From: PNNG01 sp046291695 | Lineage (GTDB): Bacteria > Bacteroidota > Bacteroidia > UBA7662 | Reading direction: 5' to 3' | NCBI GenBank assembly: GCA_046291695.1 | Contig: JBKBSO010000013.1 | Coordinates: 48,271-112,270 of the forward strand | DNA length: 64,000 nucleotides | Translations under genes and position numbers: made by a program | Notes under the pieces: generated by a model | Seen by the model: the letters and a program-made list of their open reading frames with translations, nothing else | Told to the model about the DNA's origin: nothing | Database searches by the model: none | Shown: in pieces, positions 52,301 through 60,358 of the stretch | How the letters are laid out: every line of letters starts with the position of its first letter | Numbering within the stretch: position 1 is the stretch's first letter

Positions 52301-55038
52301 GCATTTTAAACCAGGGTTGGCAAACCCTGGGTGCGGTAAACGATCCTGCAGGTGTAAACTGGTACAATGCGCCTACCATACCCATCGGCGGGGTAACCGG
52401 GCCGGGTTGGAACCAATCGTCTACCAGCTTTGTGACCCATGAATTGGAATTGCCACCGGCCTTTAACTACCGTCAGGGTGCAGGGGTACGCTTCCGATTT
52501 GCTTTTCAGAATGCGAACAGTGGTGCCTTCGAAGGGGTAATCATTGATGATTTTGAGATATTGCCACCACCTCCCATAGATATTGGATTGTTGGGCATAC
52601 TGGCGCCAGTGTCTTGTCCGGATAGTATCCGCGCATTTGATTCGGTACGTGTAATTATCCGCAACTATGGTGGCGACACCATCAACCAGATACCATTCAA
52701 CTTTAATTTCAATAATGGTCCGCTGGTATTGGCTAACGATTTTATATACAATGACCCCATCCCACCTGCGGTAACCCGTATCGTGGTACTGCCTGCCTTT
52801 GCGGCACCTCAGCCTCCCGGAAACTACGATATGAAGGTCTTCATTCGTTTAACTGGTGATGCCCGTGCCTCTAATGATACGGCTGTACGTTGTATAAGAA
52901 CCATGCCGCCGGTTGATTTGGTGGTGGTGCAGCCCATTGTTCCGCCACCGGCCATTTGCTACCCAAGTGGTCCTCAGCAAGTGAGGTTTGTAGTTCGTAA
53001 CCAGGGCCATAGTCCTACCACAACCTTCACAGCAGGCTACCGTATCGATACCCTGCCTTCGGTAACCCAGCAGTTCACGCGCACCATTAACTTTGGCCAG
53101 ACGGATACCTTGGCACTTACGGTTCCGGTGAACATACCCAATGGTTGGAGTCGCATAAAGATGTTTGTAAACGATCCGCTTGACCCTCGTAGGGGCAATG
53201 ATACTACAGAAGTAATAATCTTCGGCCGCGAGCCGATTAGGATCACCCATGTTAACGATTTTGAACGCTCGCTGCTGCCATACTGCGATTCATCTGCGGT
53301 AAACGCCATTATAGAAGTGATAGATAATCTTGTTCCGAGTACCAATCCAAGCAACAAAGTATTGTTAATGGGTACGCGCTTTCAAGGTACTAGCTTTAAC
53401 GTGAATGTACCCGCCAACCCTTGGGTCGAAACTTGGAATCCCACCTGGTTATCGCGTATAGCTTTCCCGGTTGAAACTGTAGGAATGGACAGTATCCGCA
53501 TTCGGTTTAGCCTTTTGCAATTGGCAGGGGGTGCAGGTGCAGCCGACCGTATTTCGTTGTTTAGGGTAGTGGCTAATGGCCGTCAAATAGGGCCAACCTT
53601 ACAGCCCACCACAACCACTCCGGCCAGTAATCCGTACGTGCAATACGATTTCCGTCTCGATACCGTGTACACTCCCGGTGAGCCACTGATCATTGAATTC
53701 CAGTCAAAAACACGTTATCCTGTACGAACTGTAGGCCCACGCAATGGTAATCTGATCGACGATTTGATTATTTATAATTCCCGCGCACACAGTGCTGAGG
53801 TGTTGGATGTAACCTATAACCCGCCATTCCCTAGTGCGACTACGCCAGTATCGGTAACGGCCTTAATTCGGAACAATGGCAATTTGGTAATGAATAATGT
53901 GCAGGCCAATTTGGTGGTGAATGGTACGCTTTTGCAGACCACTACGCCAAACCTGAACCTGCCCTTTATGAAAGACAGCGCCTTTACCTTTACCACCACC
54001 TTTAACCCGAATTTGGGCAATAATGATGTGTGTGTGTACACGGCTAATCCCAATGGTCAACCCGATGGTTTCCCCAGCGACGATACTTTGTGTACCATTG
54101 CCGTAGGTTTTCCGGTAATTGATTCGTTCCCATATTGTAACGATTTCGATAGTAACCTGCCTGAATGGCTTAGCAGGAATCCGTTTACACTGCGATCAGG
54201 AGGTAATAACTGGATCTTCGGCACACCGAATAAGGGTTTCATCAATGGGGCAGCGAGCGGGCAAAATGCTTGGTTTATAGGAGAAGATAGTTTGGTTAGG
54301 CCTTACGATTCATCAGCCCTGTATACTCCAATTTTCCAGGTGAATCAGGGTGAGTGTTACCGCATAAGTTTCAAAACCAAATTCTTGAACGATTTTTGGA
54401 ATAATGACACGCTCCAACCTCCTTTGTTAGGAGATGGAGGTACCTTGGAATATTCTACGGATGGTGGCATTAACTTTACCAATTTTGGCAGACTTGATAC
54501 GGTAGCATTTGAGTGGTACAACAATATGGTGCAGTCGCTTCGGGATTTTAATTCTACCCCTTGGAGTTTGGGTTACGGCTGGACAGCGAAATCGCCGGAC
54601 AACTGGACTACCATGCGTCAGATATTCAACACCACCAACAATACCTTGGTGCTTTTCCGCTTCCGTTATGGGTCTGATGATGCCTTCCATGGAGAGGGGT
54701 TTGCGGTAGATGATTTCTGCTTTGAACTGGTGCCTGGCCCTTGTGGCTTAGTAAGCGTAGAAGATTTGGATGCCGATGCCTTTGAACTTCGCCAGAATTA
54801 TCCGAACCCATCAGCTTACCTGACGACCATCGAATACCGCTTGCCTGCTCCAGGCAAGGTGAAGGTGTTCATCAAGGATATGCTCGGTCGTGAGATTTAC
54901 AAATCGGAAGAAGGCCAACGCGAAGAAGGTTGGCATTCAAAAGAAATAGATCTGACCCGCATGCAGGCAGGTGTTTACTTCTACACCGTGAACTATAATG
55001 GTATTGAAAAAACCATGAAGATGATTGTAGGTAAATAA
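49309..55038 (+). CDS. Giant secreted multidomain protein with T9SS type A sorting domain
   Basis: 1909 residues from the ATG at 49309, which opens the signal peptide MTKFYRLLFFALFVSVAALAQ; an in-frame GTG at 49264 is less likely. After a jelly-roll-like domain come three similar Ig-like modules of about 95-120 residues, each with an ITHTPITG or related start and a DGDTVxYxxxARD end (about 240-570). Then follow repeated MAM-like jelly rolls with WxxG and LIDD endings, alternating with CARDB-like adhesive modules. The C-terminus is a T9SS type A domain (ELRQNYPNPSAYLTTIEYRL to MKMIVGK). It is likely a surface adhesin or matrix protein; no enzyme motif was recognised. A strong terminator follows. 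Confidence 0.9.
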   Translation: MTKFYRLLFFALFVSVAALAQPTVLPPGVSVSFFTSFEQPTPFDSMTGTGTPGWEIDANYRFPTNATGGQAARGRVSQAVPQATLTSEPFSTVGSFKVWLDFAHICKIEQIDSARVEISVNGGTSWTPLTGANCLYLGTSGDFRAKGSFSQFSYPVDWQLANLAAVPTAAWWKQERFDISNIASNQADVRIRFRMRDNNNNGMGPNPPLGPGYGWLLDSVLVTRAFSEVIPPLITHTPITGMQFNITQTISATVRDSFGCDSTGVGDVWAFYSVNSSPYDSMQLNRQGTTLTWSGLLDTSRVSDGDTVRYFLRARDSSPLQNVKYFPLQSTPGDTVITYLASFFPTVTHTPITGYQFSAGPFAIQANISDASGIDSAILHYRLNSGPWQLKRMPLISGITYRDTITPIDGDTVDYYIEAVDNSARRFRTIRPDTAAFWRFWASGDPDIFWPSTSAQCDVFLGAIFNLGPFNVGVRALDGSGIDTVFLYYRVNSGSWDTVGMVRNPVTTDYCNWIGTIPSTSDSDTVSYYVRAIDASVRANFRIDPDPASPRQFVSLGGIRFPFNDNFDASDVWRPWIATGSLTAPSLTPGGWVRGAPAKSTLNSARSAPNAWMPGPINGNYPNNVWYILESPVFDFSQAENAILSFWQWRDINNGNANTLPGIPGAGDGFWVEYSTNINATTPTWQKLGTSFATDTNQTNWYNRPNITGLQGAIGGAWDGTTSGWERCERRLVEPQFQGANGAVSVKFRFVFRSNASIQANGVLIDDLTLRLPPQRDLALTTLASNAFGQEISMANNNFQILAGDSVGVFLRMRNFGLQTIDTVIPVVVEILGTTYRDTSYLQPGQMLPNAFSSQAVRLNTIPSAPARWFTIRAYSLWPGDENLENDTVEVEMFGVPKFTVPASDNFDTPENNWLPLATGINAIIWERGSPTGGQLSSPATAPNVWGTILNGAPPTGSSGFLLSPLYDFSSSVNTKLRFKMNRRITTGGGIRVTFTDGILNQGWQTLGAVNDPAGVNWYNAPTIPIGGVTGPGWNQSSTSFVTHELELPPAFNYRQGAGVRFRFAFQNANSGAFEGVIIDDFEILPPPPIDIGLLGILAPVSCPDSIRAFDSVRVIIRNYGGDTINQIPFNFNFNNGPLVLANDFIYNDPIPPAVTRIVVLPAFAAPQPPGNYDMKVFIRLTGDARASNDTAVRCIRTMPPVDLVVVQPIVPPPAICYPSGPQQVRFVVRNQGHSPTTTFTAGYRIDTLPSVTQQFTRTINFGQTDTLALTVPVNIPNGWSRIKMFVNDPLDPRRGNDTTEVIIFGREPIRITHVNDFERSLLPYCDSSAVNAIIEVIDNLVPSTNPSNKVLLMGTRFQGTSFNVNVPANPWVETWNPTWLSRIAFPVETVGMDSIRIRFSLLQLAGGAGAADRISLFRVVANGRQIGPTLQPTTTTPASNPYVQYDFRLDTVYTPGEPLIIEFQSKTRYPVRTVGPRNGNLIDDLIIYNSRAHSAEVLDVTYNPPFPSATTPVSVTALIRNNGNLVMNNVQANLVVNGTLLQTTTPNLNLPFMKDSAFTFTTTFNPNLGNNDVCVYTANPNGQPDGFPSDDTLCTIAVGFPVIDSFPYCNDFDSNLPEWLSRNPFTLRSGGNNWIFGTPNKGFINGAASGQNAWFIGEDSLVRPYDSSALYTPIFQVNQGECYRISFKTKFLNDFWNNDTLQPPLLGDGGTLEYSTDGGINFTNFGRLDTVAFEWYNNMVQSLRDFNSTPWSLGYGWTAKSPDNWTTMRQIFNTTNNTLVLFRFRYGSDDAFHGEGFAVDDFCFELVPGPCGLVSVEDLDADAFELRQNYPNPSAYLTTIEYRLPAPGKVKVFIKDMLGREIYKSEEGQREEGWHSKEIDLTRMQAGVYFYTVNYNGIEKTMKMIVGK

Positions 55039-55054
55039 TGTACTGCGATTATTG

Positions 55055-55085
55055 AAAAAGAGGAGGTTTCGACCTCCTTTTTTTT
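55055..55085 (+). terminator. Intrinsic terminator of the giant T9SS gene
   Basis: AGGAGGT (55061-55067), loop TTCG, ACCTCCT (55072-55078), flanked by an A run before and a run of eight T's after; 17 bases after the stop. Confidence 0.88.
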
Positions 55086-55116
55086 ATTTTAGGTTTTATG
55101 ATTCAAAAGCCTTTTC

Positions 55117-55124
55117 TATATTTG
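55117..55124 (+). promoter_or_regulatory. -7 box (TATATTTG) for ribosomal protein L31
   Basis: TATATTTG matches TAnnTTTG exactly, 48 bases before the ATG at 55173. The leader between them holds a small inverted repeat AGCATG/CATGCT (55138-55157). Confidence 0.65.
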
Positions 55125-55172
55125 CAGTCCGTTTGCCAGCATGGCCATAATCATGCTTTAATAAAAAAGACT

Positions 55173-55421
55173 ATGAAACAAGGAATTCATCCTGATAATT
55201 ACAGAGTGGTAGTGTTTAAAGACATGTCGAATGAGTACACTTTTCTCGGCAAGTCAACCGCTGAAACCCGTGACACCATTGTATGGGAAGATGGCAAAGA
55301 GTATCCATTGATTAAGTTGGATATTTCTTATAAGTCGCATCCTTTTTACACCGGTAAGCAAGTATTGGTAGATACTGCTGGACGTGTTGACAAGTTCAAC
55401 CAGCGTTACAGACGCAAGTAA
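55173..55421 (+). CDS. rpmE: 50S ribosomal protein L31 type B
   Basis: 82 residues from the ATG at 55173: MKQGIHPDNYRVVVFKDMSN, TFLGKSTAETRDTIVWEDG, and the L31 ending HPFYTGKQVLVDTAGRVDKF followed by NQRYRRK. It lacks the zinc-binding cysteines, as type B proteins do. It stands as a single-gene unit between a promoter box and a terminator. A short hairpin in the leader might serve autoregulation, which is only a suggestion. Confidence 0.96.
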   Translation: MKQGIHPDNYRVVVFKDMSNEYTFLGKSTAETRDTIVWEDGKEYPLIKLDISYKSHPFYTGKQVLVDTAGRVDKFNQRYRRK

Positions 55422-55443
55422 TTGCCAAGGTTAATAAATTATG

Positions 55444-55470
55444 ACCCCGCCAATTTGGTGGGGTTTTTTT
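55444..55470 (+). terminator. Intrinsic terminator of the L31 gene
   Basis: ACCCCGCCA (55444-55452) pairs with TGGTGGGGT (55456-55464) with one wobble, followed by a T run; 23 bases after the stop. Confidence 0.85.
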
Positions 55471-55515
55471 ATGGAGTTTAGGGGCTGATGGGTTATTTTT
55501 GATGAAAGCTTTGTG

Positions 55516-56799
55516 ATGATGAAAAGAATACTTTTTGGATTGTTGATGATTTCGTTTGGGTTGAGGGCGCAAACGGTAGATACGGTTACAGTAATGACCT
55601 ATAATTTGCTGTTTTACGGTGCCACGACCAGTTTTTGCACTACGGGCAATAATAATTTGCAGTCTAAGAATGGATATTTGAGAACCATCATGAACCATGT
55701 GAAACCCGATATTTTGGGGGTACAGGAAATGGGGAACAATGTGGGTACTACGCTTACTTTTTTGAATGAGGTGCTGAACCATGGGGGAGAGACCCGTTGG
55801 GCGCGTGCGAATTTTATGAATACCACCACTTCCAACATTGTGAGCATATTGTATTTCGACAATAATAAGTTTGGGATTACCAGCCAAACGCCTGTACAGA
55901 CCGCTTTACGTGATATCATGTATTACCGACTTTTTTATCGCGAGATACCTCCGGCCGGGGATACGGTTTTTTTAAACGTGGCTGTGATGCACCTCAAGGC
56001 GGGTTCATCTGCTGCGGATGTTAATCAGCGTGGTGCTGAAACCACCAGCTTGATGAATTTTTTGAACAGTCGGAATTTGCAAGAGAACTTGATTGTCATG
56101 GGCGATTTTAACTGTAACAGCAGTAGCGAAGTCGGTTATGCCAATTTGGTAACGCATCCCAATCCTTACATTCGATTGCTCGACCCGATTAACAGGCAAG
56201 GCACCTGGTGGAACAATGTGGCCTTTGCCGACATTCACACCCAATCGCCGCGTACGGTTTCGAACGGTTGTCATGTGGGCGGTGGTCTCGACGATCGTTA
56301 TGATCAAATTCTTATCAATGAGTTGGTGCGAGCCGATTCGGCGCGTATTCGTTATATACCGGGATCACACCGGGTGATTGGAAACGATGGGCAGCGTTTT
56401 AAGGGCAATTTGAATTTACCCACCAATTTATCGGAGCCGGCGGGTGTGATTACGGCCTTGTTCGAAAATTCTGATCATTTGCCAGTGGTTTTAAAATTAC
56501 GGGTAAATGCAGGTTTTGGGGTGTCGGTAGCCGAGCAGGTGCAAGCCCAAATGACTTTTCACAGCAGTGGTTTGGTAAAGGAGGAGTTGGTGTATTGGGG
56601 TAGCGGTTTGCAAGCGACGCGGCTGCAGTGGGAAATCAGGAGTTTAACCGGACAGCGAGTACATGCAGGGGCCTTACTACTTGAGCGGGGAGATTTTTCA
56701 GGGAGTATTCCTTTAGCCGATTTGGCTGAGGGTATGTATTTGTTTGTGGTATCTGGAGCCGATGGTTTTCAGCGGGTTAGCCGTTTTGTGAAGCGTTGA
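55516..56799 (+). CDS. Secreted endonuclease/exonuclease/phosphatase-family protein with probable T9SS C-terminal domain
   Basis: 427 residues from the ATG at 55516 (55519 is equally possible), with the signal peptide MMKRILFGLLMISFGLRAQ. The EEP fold is supported by its metal and catalytic motifs: MTYNLLF, GVQEMG, VMGDFNCNS, the Asp in DDRYDQILIN, and NSDHLPVVLK. The last roughly 85 residues resemble a T9SS type A domain (WEIRSLTGQRVHAGALLLER, GMYLFVVSGAD, ending FVKR), although the YPNP start is absent. It may be an extracellular nuclease for nutrient phosphate, or a sphingomyelinase-like phosphodiesterase. The 3' end overlaps engB by 23 bases on the other strand. Confidence 0.85.
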   Translation: MMKRILFGLLMISFGLRAQTVDTVTVMTYNLLFYGATTSFCTTGNNNLQSKNGYLRTIMNHVKPDILGVQEMGNNVGTTLTFLNEVLNHGGETRWARANFMNTTTSNIVSILYFDNNKFGITSQTPVQTALRDIMYYRLFYREIPPAGDTVFLNVAVMHLKAGSSAADVNQRGAETTSLMNFLNSRNLQENLIVMGDFNCNSSSEVGYANLVTHPNPYIRLLDPINRQGTWWNNVAFADIHTQSPRTVSNGCHVGGGLDDRYDQILINELVRADSARIRYIPGSHRVIGNDGQRFKGNLNLPTNLSEPAGVITALFENSDHLPVVLKLRVNAGFGVSVAEQVQAQMTFHSSGLVKEELVYWGSGLQATRLQWEIRSLTGQRVHAGALLLERGDFSGSIPLADLAEGMYLFVVSGADGFQRVSRFVKR

Positions 56800-57403
56800 G
56801 GATATCTTTACTGTAAGCTTCATTGGTTTTGTGGATAAGTTCGAGCAGGGCATCGCGGCCTTGTTTATTTACGGCAGAAGTTTGAAAAACAGGCGGCATT
56901 TCAGTCCACCATTGTAGCATTTTACGTCGGAAAGCGGCAATATTTTTTTGAACGCCTGAAGCTCCGAGTTTATCACCTTTGGTAAATACGATTACGAAGG
57001 GGATTTCGAGTTCACCCAGCCAAACAGCAAAATCGAGGTCGACCTGCTGTGGTTCGTGCCGAGAATCGATCAGCAAGAACACATACATGAGGTTTTCGCG
57101 GTTTTGTAGGTATTTGCGAATCATGAGCTGCCATTTTTCGCGCTCGGTTTTAGAGACTTTGGCGTAGCCATAGCCTGGTAAGTCGACCAGATACCAATTT
57201 TTTTGGATGAGGAAGTGGTTTACTGTTTGTGTTTTACCAGGGCTTCCCGATGTTTTTGCCAGGCTTTTTTGGCCGGTGAGCATATTGATCAGCGATGATT
57301 TTCCTACGTTAGATCGTCCGATAAAGGCATATTCGGGCCATTTGGCCGGCGGCATATCCTTCACCATCACGCTGCTTTTAATAAAACTGGCCTCGAGTTG
57401 CAT
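56777..57403 (-). CDS. engB: Ribosome biogenesis GTPase EngB (YsxC/YihA)
   Basis: 208 residues from the ATG at 57403, which gives the family-like start MQLEASFIKSSVMVKDMPPA. GTPase motifs are complete: G1 GRSNVGKSS, G2 threonine in GKTQTVNHF, G3 DLPGYGYA, G4 FTKGDK, G5 SAVNKQG. It acts in assembly of the large ribosomal subunit. A -7 box ends 5 bases before the ATG, implying a leaderless or very short-leader transcript. It is divergent from ubiE with 68 bases between the starts. Confidence 0.95.
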   Translation of the reverse strand: MQLEASFIKSSVMVKDMPPAKWPEYAFIGRSNVGKSSLINMLTGQKSLAKTSGSPGKTQTVNHFLIQKNWYLVDLPGYGYAKVSKTEREKWQLMIRKYLQNRENLMYVFLLIDSRHEPQQVDLDFAVWLGELEIPFVIVFTKGDKLGASGVQKNIAAFRRKMLQWWTEMPPVFQTSAVNKQGRDALLELIHKTNEAYSKDILNASQNG

Positions 57404-57407
57404 GTTG

Positions 57408-57415
57408 CAAAGGTA
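57408..57415 (-). promoter_or_regulatory. -7 box (TACCTTTG) of engB
   Basis: The minus strand reads TACCTTTG, ending 4 bases before the engB ATG. Confidence 0.5.
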
Positions 57416-57455
57416 ATGTAAGCCACCTGCCAAACAAAGCGGGCTTGCTATTGTC

Positions 57456-57463
57456 TATATTTG
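57456..57463 (+). promoter_or_regulatory. -7 box (TATATTTG) of ubiE-porT
   Basis: TATATTTG is an exact match, ending 8 bases before the ubiE ATG at 57472. Confidence 0.55.
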
Positions 57464-57471
57464 CAGCAATT

Positions 57472-58209
57472 ATGAGTACACAGGAAACGGTGAAGCCTTA
57501 CCCAGAGCGGGAAGGAGGCAAGAAGGAGCAGGTAGCGAGCATGTTCGACAGCATTTCGCCCCGATATGATTTGTTGAACCGCGTTTTGTCGTTAGGTATT
57601 GATACCATATGGCGTAAAAAGGCCATCAACATGCTGCGTGCCGATAAGCCTGAGCGCATTTTGGATGTGGCAACGGGAACGGCTGACCTCGCCATTGCTG
57701 CATTGCGTATCAAGCCCAAGCAGGTTATAGGTGTAGATATTTCGGCAGGAATGTTGGCGATGGGCGACGAAAAATTACGACGCAAGAAGCTAGAAGACCG
57801 CATTAAACTGGTGTTGGGTGATTCGGAAGGGTTGCCCTTTGAGGAAAACAGCTTTGATGCAGCCACTGTGGCCTTTGGCGTGCGAAATTTTGAGCATTTA
57901 CTCGACGGGCTTAAGGATATAAACCGTGTGTTAAGGCCGGGCGCCAAATTGGTGGTACTCGAATTTTCGCGGCCTGATAAGTTTCCAGTAAAGCAGTTGT
58001 ACCATTTTTATTTCCGTTTTATTCTTCCGGTAGTAGGCCGTTTGGTAAGTAAAGACAATGCTGCTTACACGTATTTGCCCGCTTCGGTACAGGTTTTTCC
58101 TGAGGGAAAGGCATTTTTATCGTATTTGGAGCAGGCAGGATTTGTAAATAATCGGGAGAAAAGACTAACTTTCGGCATATGTTCGATTTACGTTGGTCAA
58201 AAGGGCTAA
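57472..58209 (+). CDS. ubiE: Demethylmenaquinone methyltransferase UbiE/MenG
   Basis: 245 residues from the ATG at 57472. The SAM-binding Rossmann fold shows LDVATGTADLAI (motif I), GVDISAGML, and LGDSEGLPFEENSFDAATVA; the UbiE signatures are RYDLLNRVLSLGIDTIWR near the start and FGVRNFEH in the middle. It adds the last methyl group in menaquinone synthesis, the main respiratory quinone of Bacteroidota. The porT-like gene begins inside its last 31 bases; this ubiE-porT neighbourhood is, as remembered, frequent in the phylum. Confidence 0.95.
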   Translation: MSTQETVKPYPEREGGKKEQVASMFDSISPRYDLLNRVLSLGIDTIWRKKAINMLRADKPERILDVATGTADLAIAALRIKPKQVIGVDISAGMLAMGDEKLRRKKLEDRIKLVLGDSEGLPFEENSFDAATVAFGVRNFEHLLDGLKDINRVLRPGAKLVVLEFSRPDKFPVKQLYHFYFRFILPVVGRLVSKDNAAYTYLPASVQVFPEGKAFLSYLEQAGFVNNREKRLTFGICSIYVGQKG

Positions 58210-58877
58210 TCATTGCCCTCGTTTTACTTGGCTGGAGTACGCTGAGCCTGGCGCAGCGGAATAATCCATACTACGATAATAAGAAAATCCATTTTGGGTT
58301 TCACGTAGGATACAACAGCAGTACGCTCCATATGGGCATCAACTCGCCGCGTTATTTGTTTAACGATACGCTGGAGTACATAGAGCCCAGTTATGGTCCC
58401 GGTTTTCAGTTAGGGGTTATTGGTGATTTGCGCATGAATGAGTACATGACCCTGCGCTTTACGCCTACTTTGATGTTTTCGCAGCGGAACATTCAGTATT
58501 ATTTCGAAAACCCCCTTTATAATATCCGTCGGGCTATTCAAGTGGCCAATGTAGATTTACCCTTGGCCATTAAATGGCGTTCGGAGCGGATAAATAATTA
58601 CCGTATTTACCTGATAACGGGGGTAAAGCACAGCATCGATATGGCCTCGCAGGAGCGCGTGGTGGAGGATGTAGAAAGGGTAAAGTTGAGGCGACATGAT
58701 TTTTCGTATGAAATTGGAATAGGCGCCGACATTTACCTGCCCTTCTTTAAGTTTTCGCCAGAGATTCGATTTGCACAAGGATTGCGAAATATTGTGGTTC
58801 CCGAAACCCATGTGTATACTTCGCCGCTCGAACATTTGCGGGCACGTACCATTATCATTTCTTTCAATTTCGAATGA
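58179..58877 (+). CDS. porT: PorT-family outer membrane protein of the type IX secretion system
   Basis: 232 residues with a signal peptide (MFDLRWSKGLIIALVLLGWS to LAQ) and an eight-strand outer-membrane barrel pattern: KIHFGFHVGYNSSTLHMGIN, GPGFQLGVIGDLRMNEYMTL, then a last strand TIIISFNFE ending in an aromatic/acidic tail. The position directly after ubiE and the conserved IHFGFHVGYN start fit PorT, which is needed for type IX secretion. This agrees with the cargo genes in the window. The start lies 31 bases inside ubiE, and the stop overlaps the next start (ATGA). Confidence 0.85.
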   Translation: MFDLRWSKGLIIALVLLGWSTLSLAQRNNPYYDNKKIHFGFHVGYNSSTLHMGINSPRYLFNDTLEYIEPSYGPGFQLGVIGDLRMNEYMTLRFTPTLMFSQRNIQYYFENPLYNIRRAIQVANVDLPLAIKWRSERINNYRIYLITGVKHSIDMASQERVVEDVERVKLRRHDFSYEIGIGADIYLPFFKFSPEIRFAQGLRNIVVPETHVYTSPLEHLRARTIIISFNFE

Positions 58878-59635
58878 GCATGCTTGCTTTTGTAAGCGGA
58901 GCAACTGCCGGCATCGGGGAGGCCATTGCGCAAAAACTGGCTGAGGCAGGTTACCGACTCATCCTTGCCGGAAGGCGTGCTGACCGGCTGCAAGCGCTTG
59001 CGCAACAATTACACGCAGCATACGGGACCGCTGTTTGGCCGCTCCAGTTCGACCTGCAGGATGGGGAAGCTTGTAATAAGGCCATTGCCAGCTTGCCGGA
59101 AGCGTGGAGGACCATCGATGTATTGGTGAACAACGCCGGGCTTTCTCAGGGTTTACATCCGGTACATGAAGGCGACTGGGCCGATTGGGATCGCATGATC
59201 GACACCAATGTGAAGGGCCTTTTGCGGCTAAGCCAGTTGATTAGTCGCGCCATGATTGCCCGAAATAAGGGGCATATCTTAATGGTAAGCAGCATAGCCG
59301 GCAAGGAGGTTTATGCCAATGGTAATGTGTATTGTGCTTCTAAACATGCGGTAGAAGCCATTACTAAAAGTATGCGGTTGGAGTTAAATCCATATGGTAT
59401 CAAGGTGAGCAGTATAGCTCCCGGTTTGGTAGAGACCGAATTTTCTGAAGTGCGCTTTAAAGGCGATGTTGCCCGTGCAGCCCAAGTGTATCAGGGGTTT
59501 ACGCCTTTAAAAGCCGAAGATGTAGCCGAAGCGGTGTTGTTTATGTTGAATAGACCGGCCCATGTAAATATTGCCGACCTGACCATATTACCTACGGCGC
59601 AGGCCAGTTCTACCCTGGTACAAAAACAGCTTTAA
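58874..59635 (+). CDS. SDR-family NAD(P)-dependent oxidoreductase, YdfG-like
   Basis: 253 residues of the classical short-chain dehydrogenase type. The cofactor motif is SGATAGIGEAIA (about 8-19), NNAG is at about 91-94, and the catalytic set is Ser in SSIAGKEVY and Tyr/Lys in YCASK. RRADRL after the second strand suggests NADP(H). The closest described relatives are 3-hydroxyacid dehydrogenases such as YdfG; the substrate is not fixed. ATGA overlap with porT implies coupling, but no functional tie to secretion is known. The stop overlaps that of dcd within TTAA. Confidence 0.9.
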   Translation: MSMLAFVSGATAGIGEAIAQKLAEAGYRLILAGRRADRLQALAQQLHAAYGTAVWPLQFDLQDGEACNKAIASLPEAWRTIDVLVNNAGLSQGLHPVHEGDWADWDRMIDTNVKGLLRLSQLISRAMIARNKGHILMVSSIAGKEVYANGNVYCASKHAVEAITKSMRLELNPYGIKVSSIAPGLVETEFSEVRFKGDVARAAQVYQGFTPLKAEDVAEAVLFMLNRPAHVNIADLTILPTAQASSTLVQKQL

Positions 59636-60168
59636 AATTTATTACGCCACATTTGCGAAGCCACCGGTTTTACGGTGCGCACATTGTATTTGGCGTTTTT
59701 CTTGGTGTTGTACTTGTTGATAATGCCGCCTTCTACACTAAAGTAAATCAACTGCCCGATGGGCATGCCGGCATACACCCTTACTGGCTGGGTGCACGAA
59801 ATTTCCAGCGTCCAGGTATTGCAAAAGCCCACATCGCCTTTGCCTGCGGTGGCATGAATATCGATGCCTAATCGGCCTACTGACGATTTGCCTTCGAGGA
59901 AGGGCACATGCTCGTGGGTTTCGGTATATTCTTCGGTAACGCCCAGGTAAAGGGTTCCCGGTTGTATTACGAGGCCTTCAGTGGGAATGATGATTTCTTC
60001 GATCGCATTATCAGCGCGTGCATCGAGCACATGGTCTTTGTAAACGGCCAGGTAGCGCCCCAAGTGCACATCGTAGGAATTGGTTCCCAGGTTTTCGCGT
60101 CGGAAAGGTTCGATGAGGATGTTGCCGTTTTCGATTTCTTCGAGTATGCGCGTATCAGACAGGATCAT
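59632..60168 (-). CDS. dcd: dCTP deaminase
   Basis: 178 residues from the ATG at 60168 (MILSDTRILEEIENGNILIE). The trimeric dUTPase-like fold shows the substrate loop EGKSSVGRLGIDIHATAG and the catalytic Glu region NTWTLEI. It converts dCTP to dUTP, the first step of dTTP supply by this path. Length and end (AKYNVRTVKP and a short tail) match the family. A -7 box lies 20 bases upstream. Confidence 0.95.
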   Translation of the reverse strand: MILSDTRILEEIENGNILIEPFRRENLGTNSYDVHLGRYLAVYKDHVLDARADNAIEEIIIPTEGLVIQPGTLYLGVTEEYTETHEHVPFLEGKSSVGRLGIDIHATAGKGDVGFCNTWTLEISCTQPVRVYAGMPIGQLIYFSVEGGIINKYNTKKNAKYNVRTVKPVASQMWRNKF

Positions 60169-60187
60169 ATGGAAAATAATTGAGCTG

Positions 60188-60195
60188 CAAAAATA
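60188..60195 (-). promoter_or_regulatory. -7 box (TATTTTTG) of dcd
   Basis: The minus strand reads TATTTTTG, an exact TAnnTTTG match, 20 bases upstream of the dcd ATG. Confidence 0.6.
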
Positions 60196-60358
60196 GGCTT
60201 TAGGGAGGAAGTACGAAGCCAAAAATCTGATTTTTACAAGGATAGCTGCATCAAGACAAGTTGCTGGCCATGGCGGTGATTATATTTATAATTTATTCAT
60301 GTTTTTTTTTGCTTAAAAGCATGGCGGTTTGGCGAATGAAAGCGATTTTTAGGGTATT

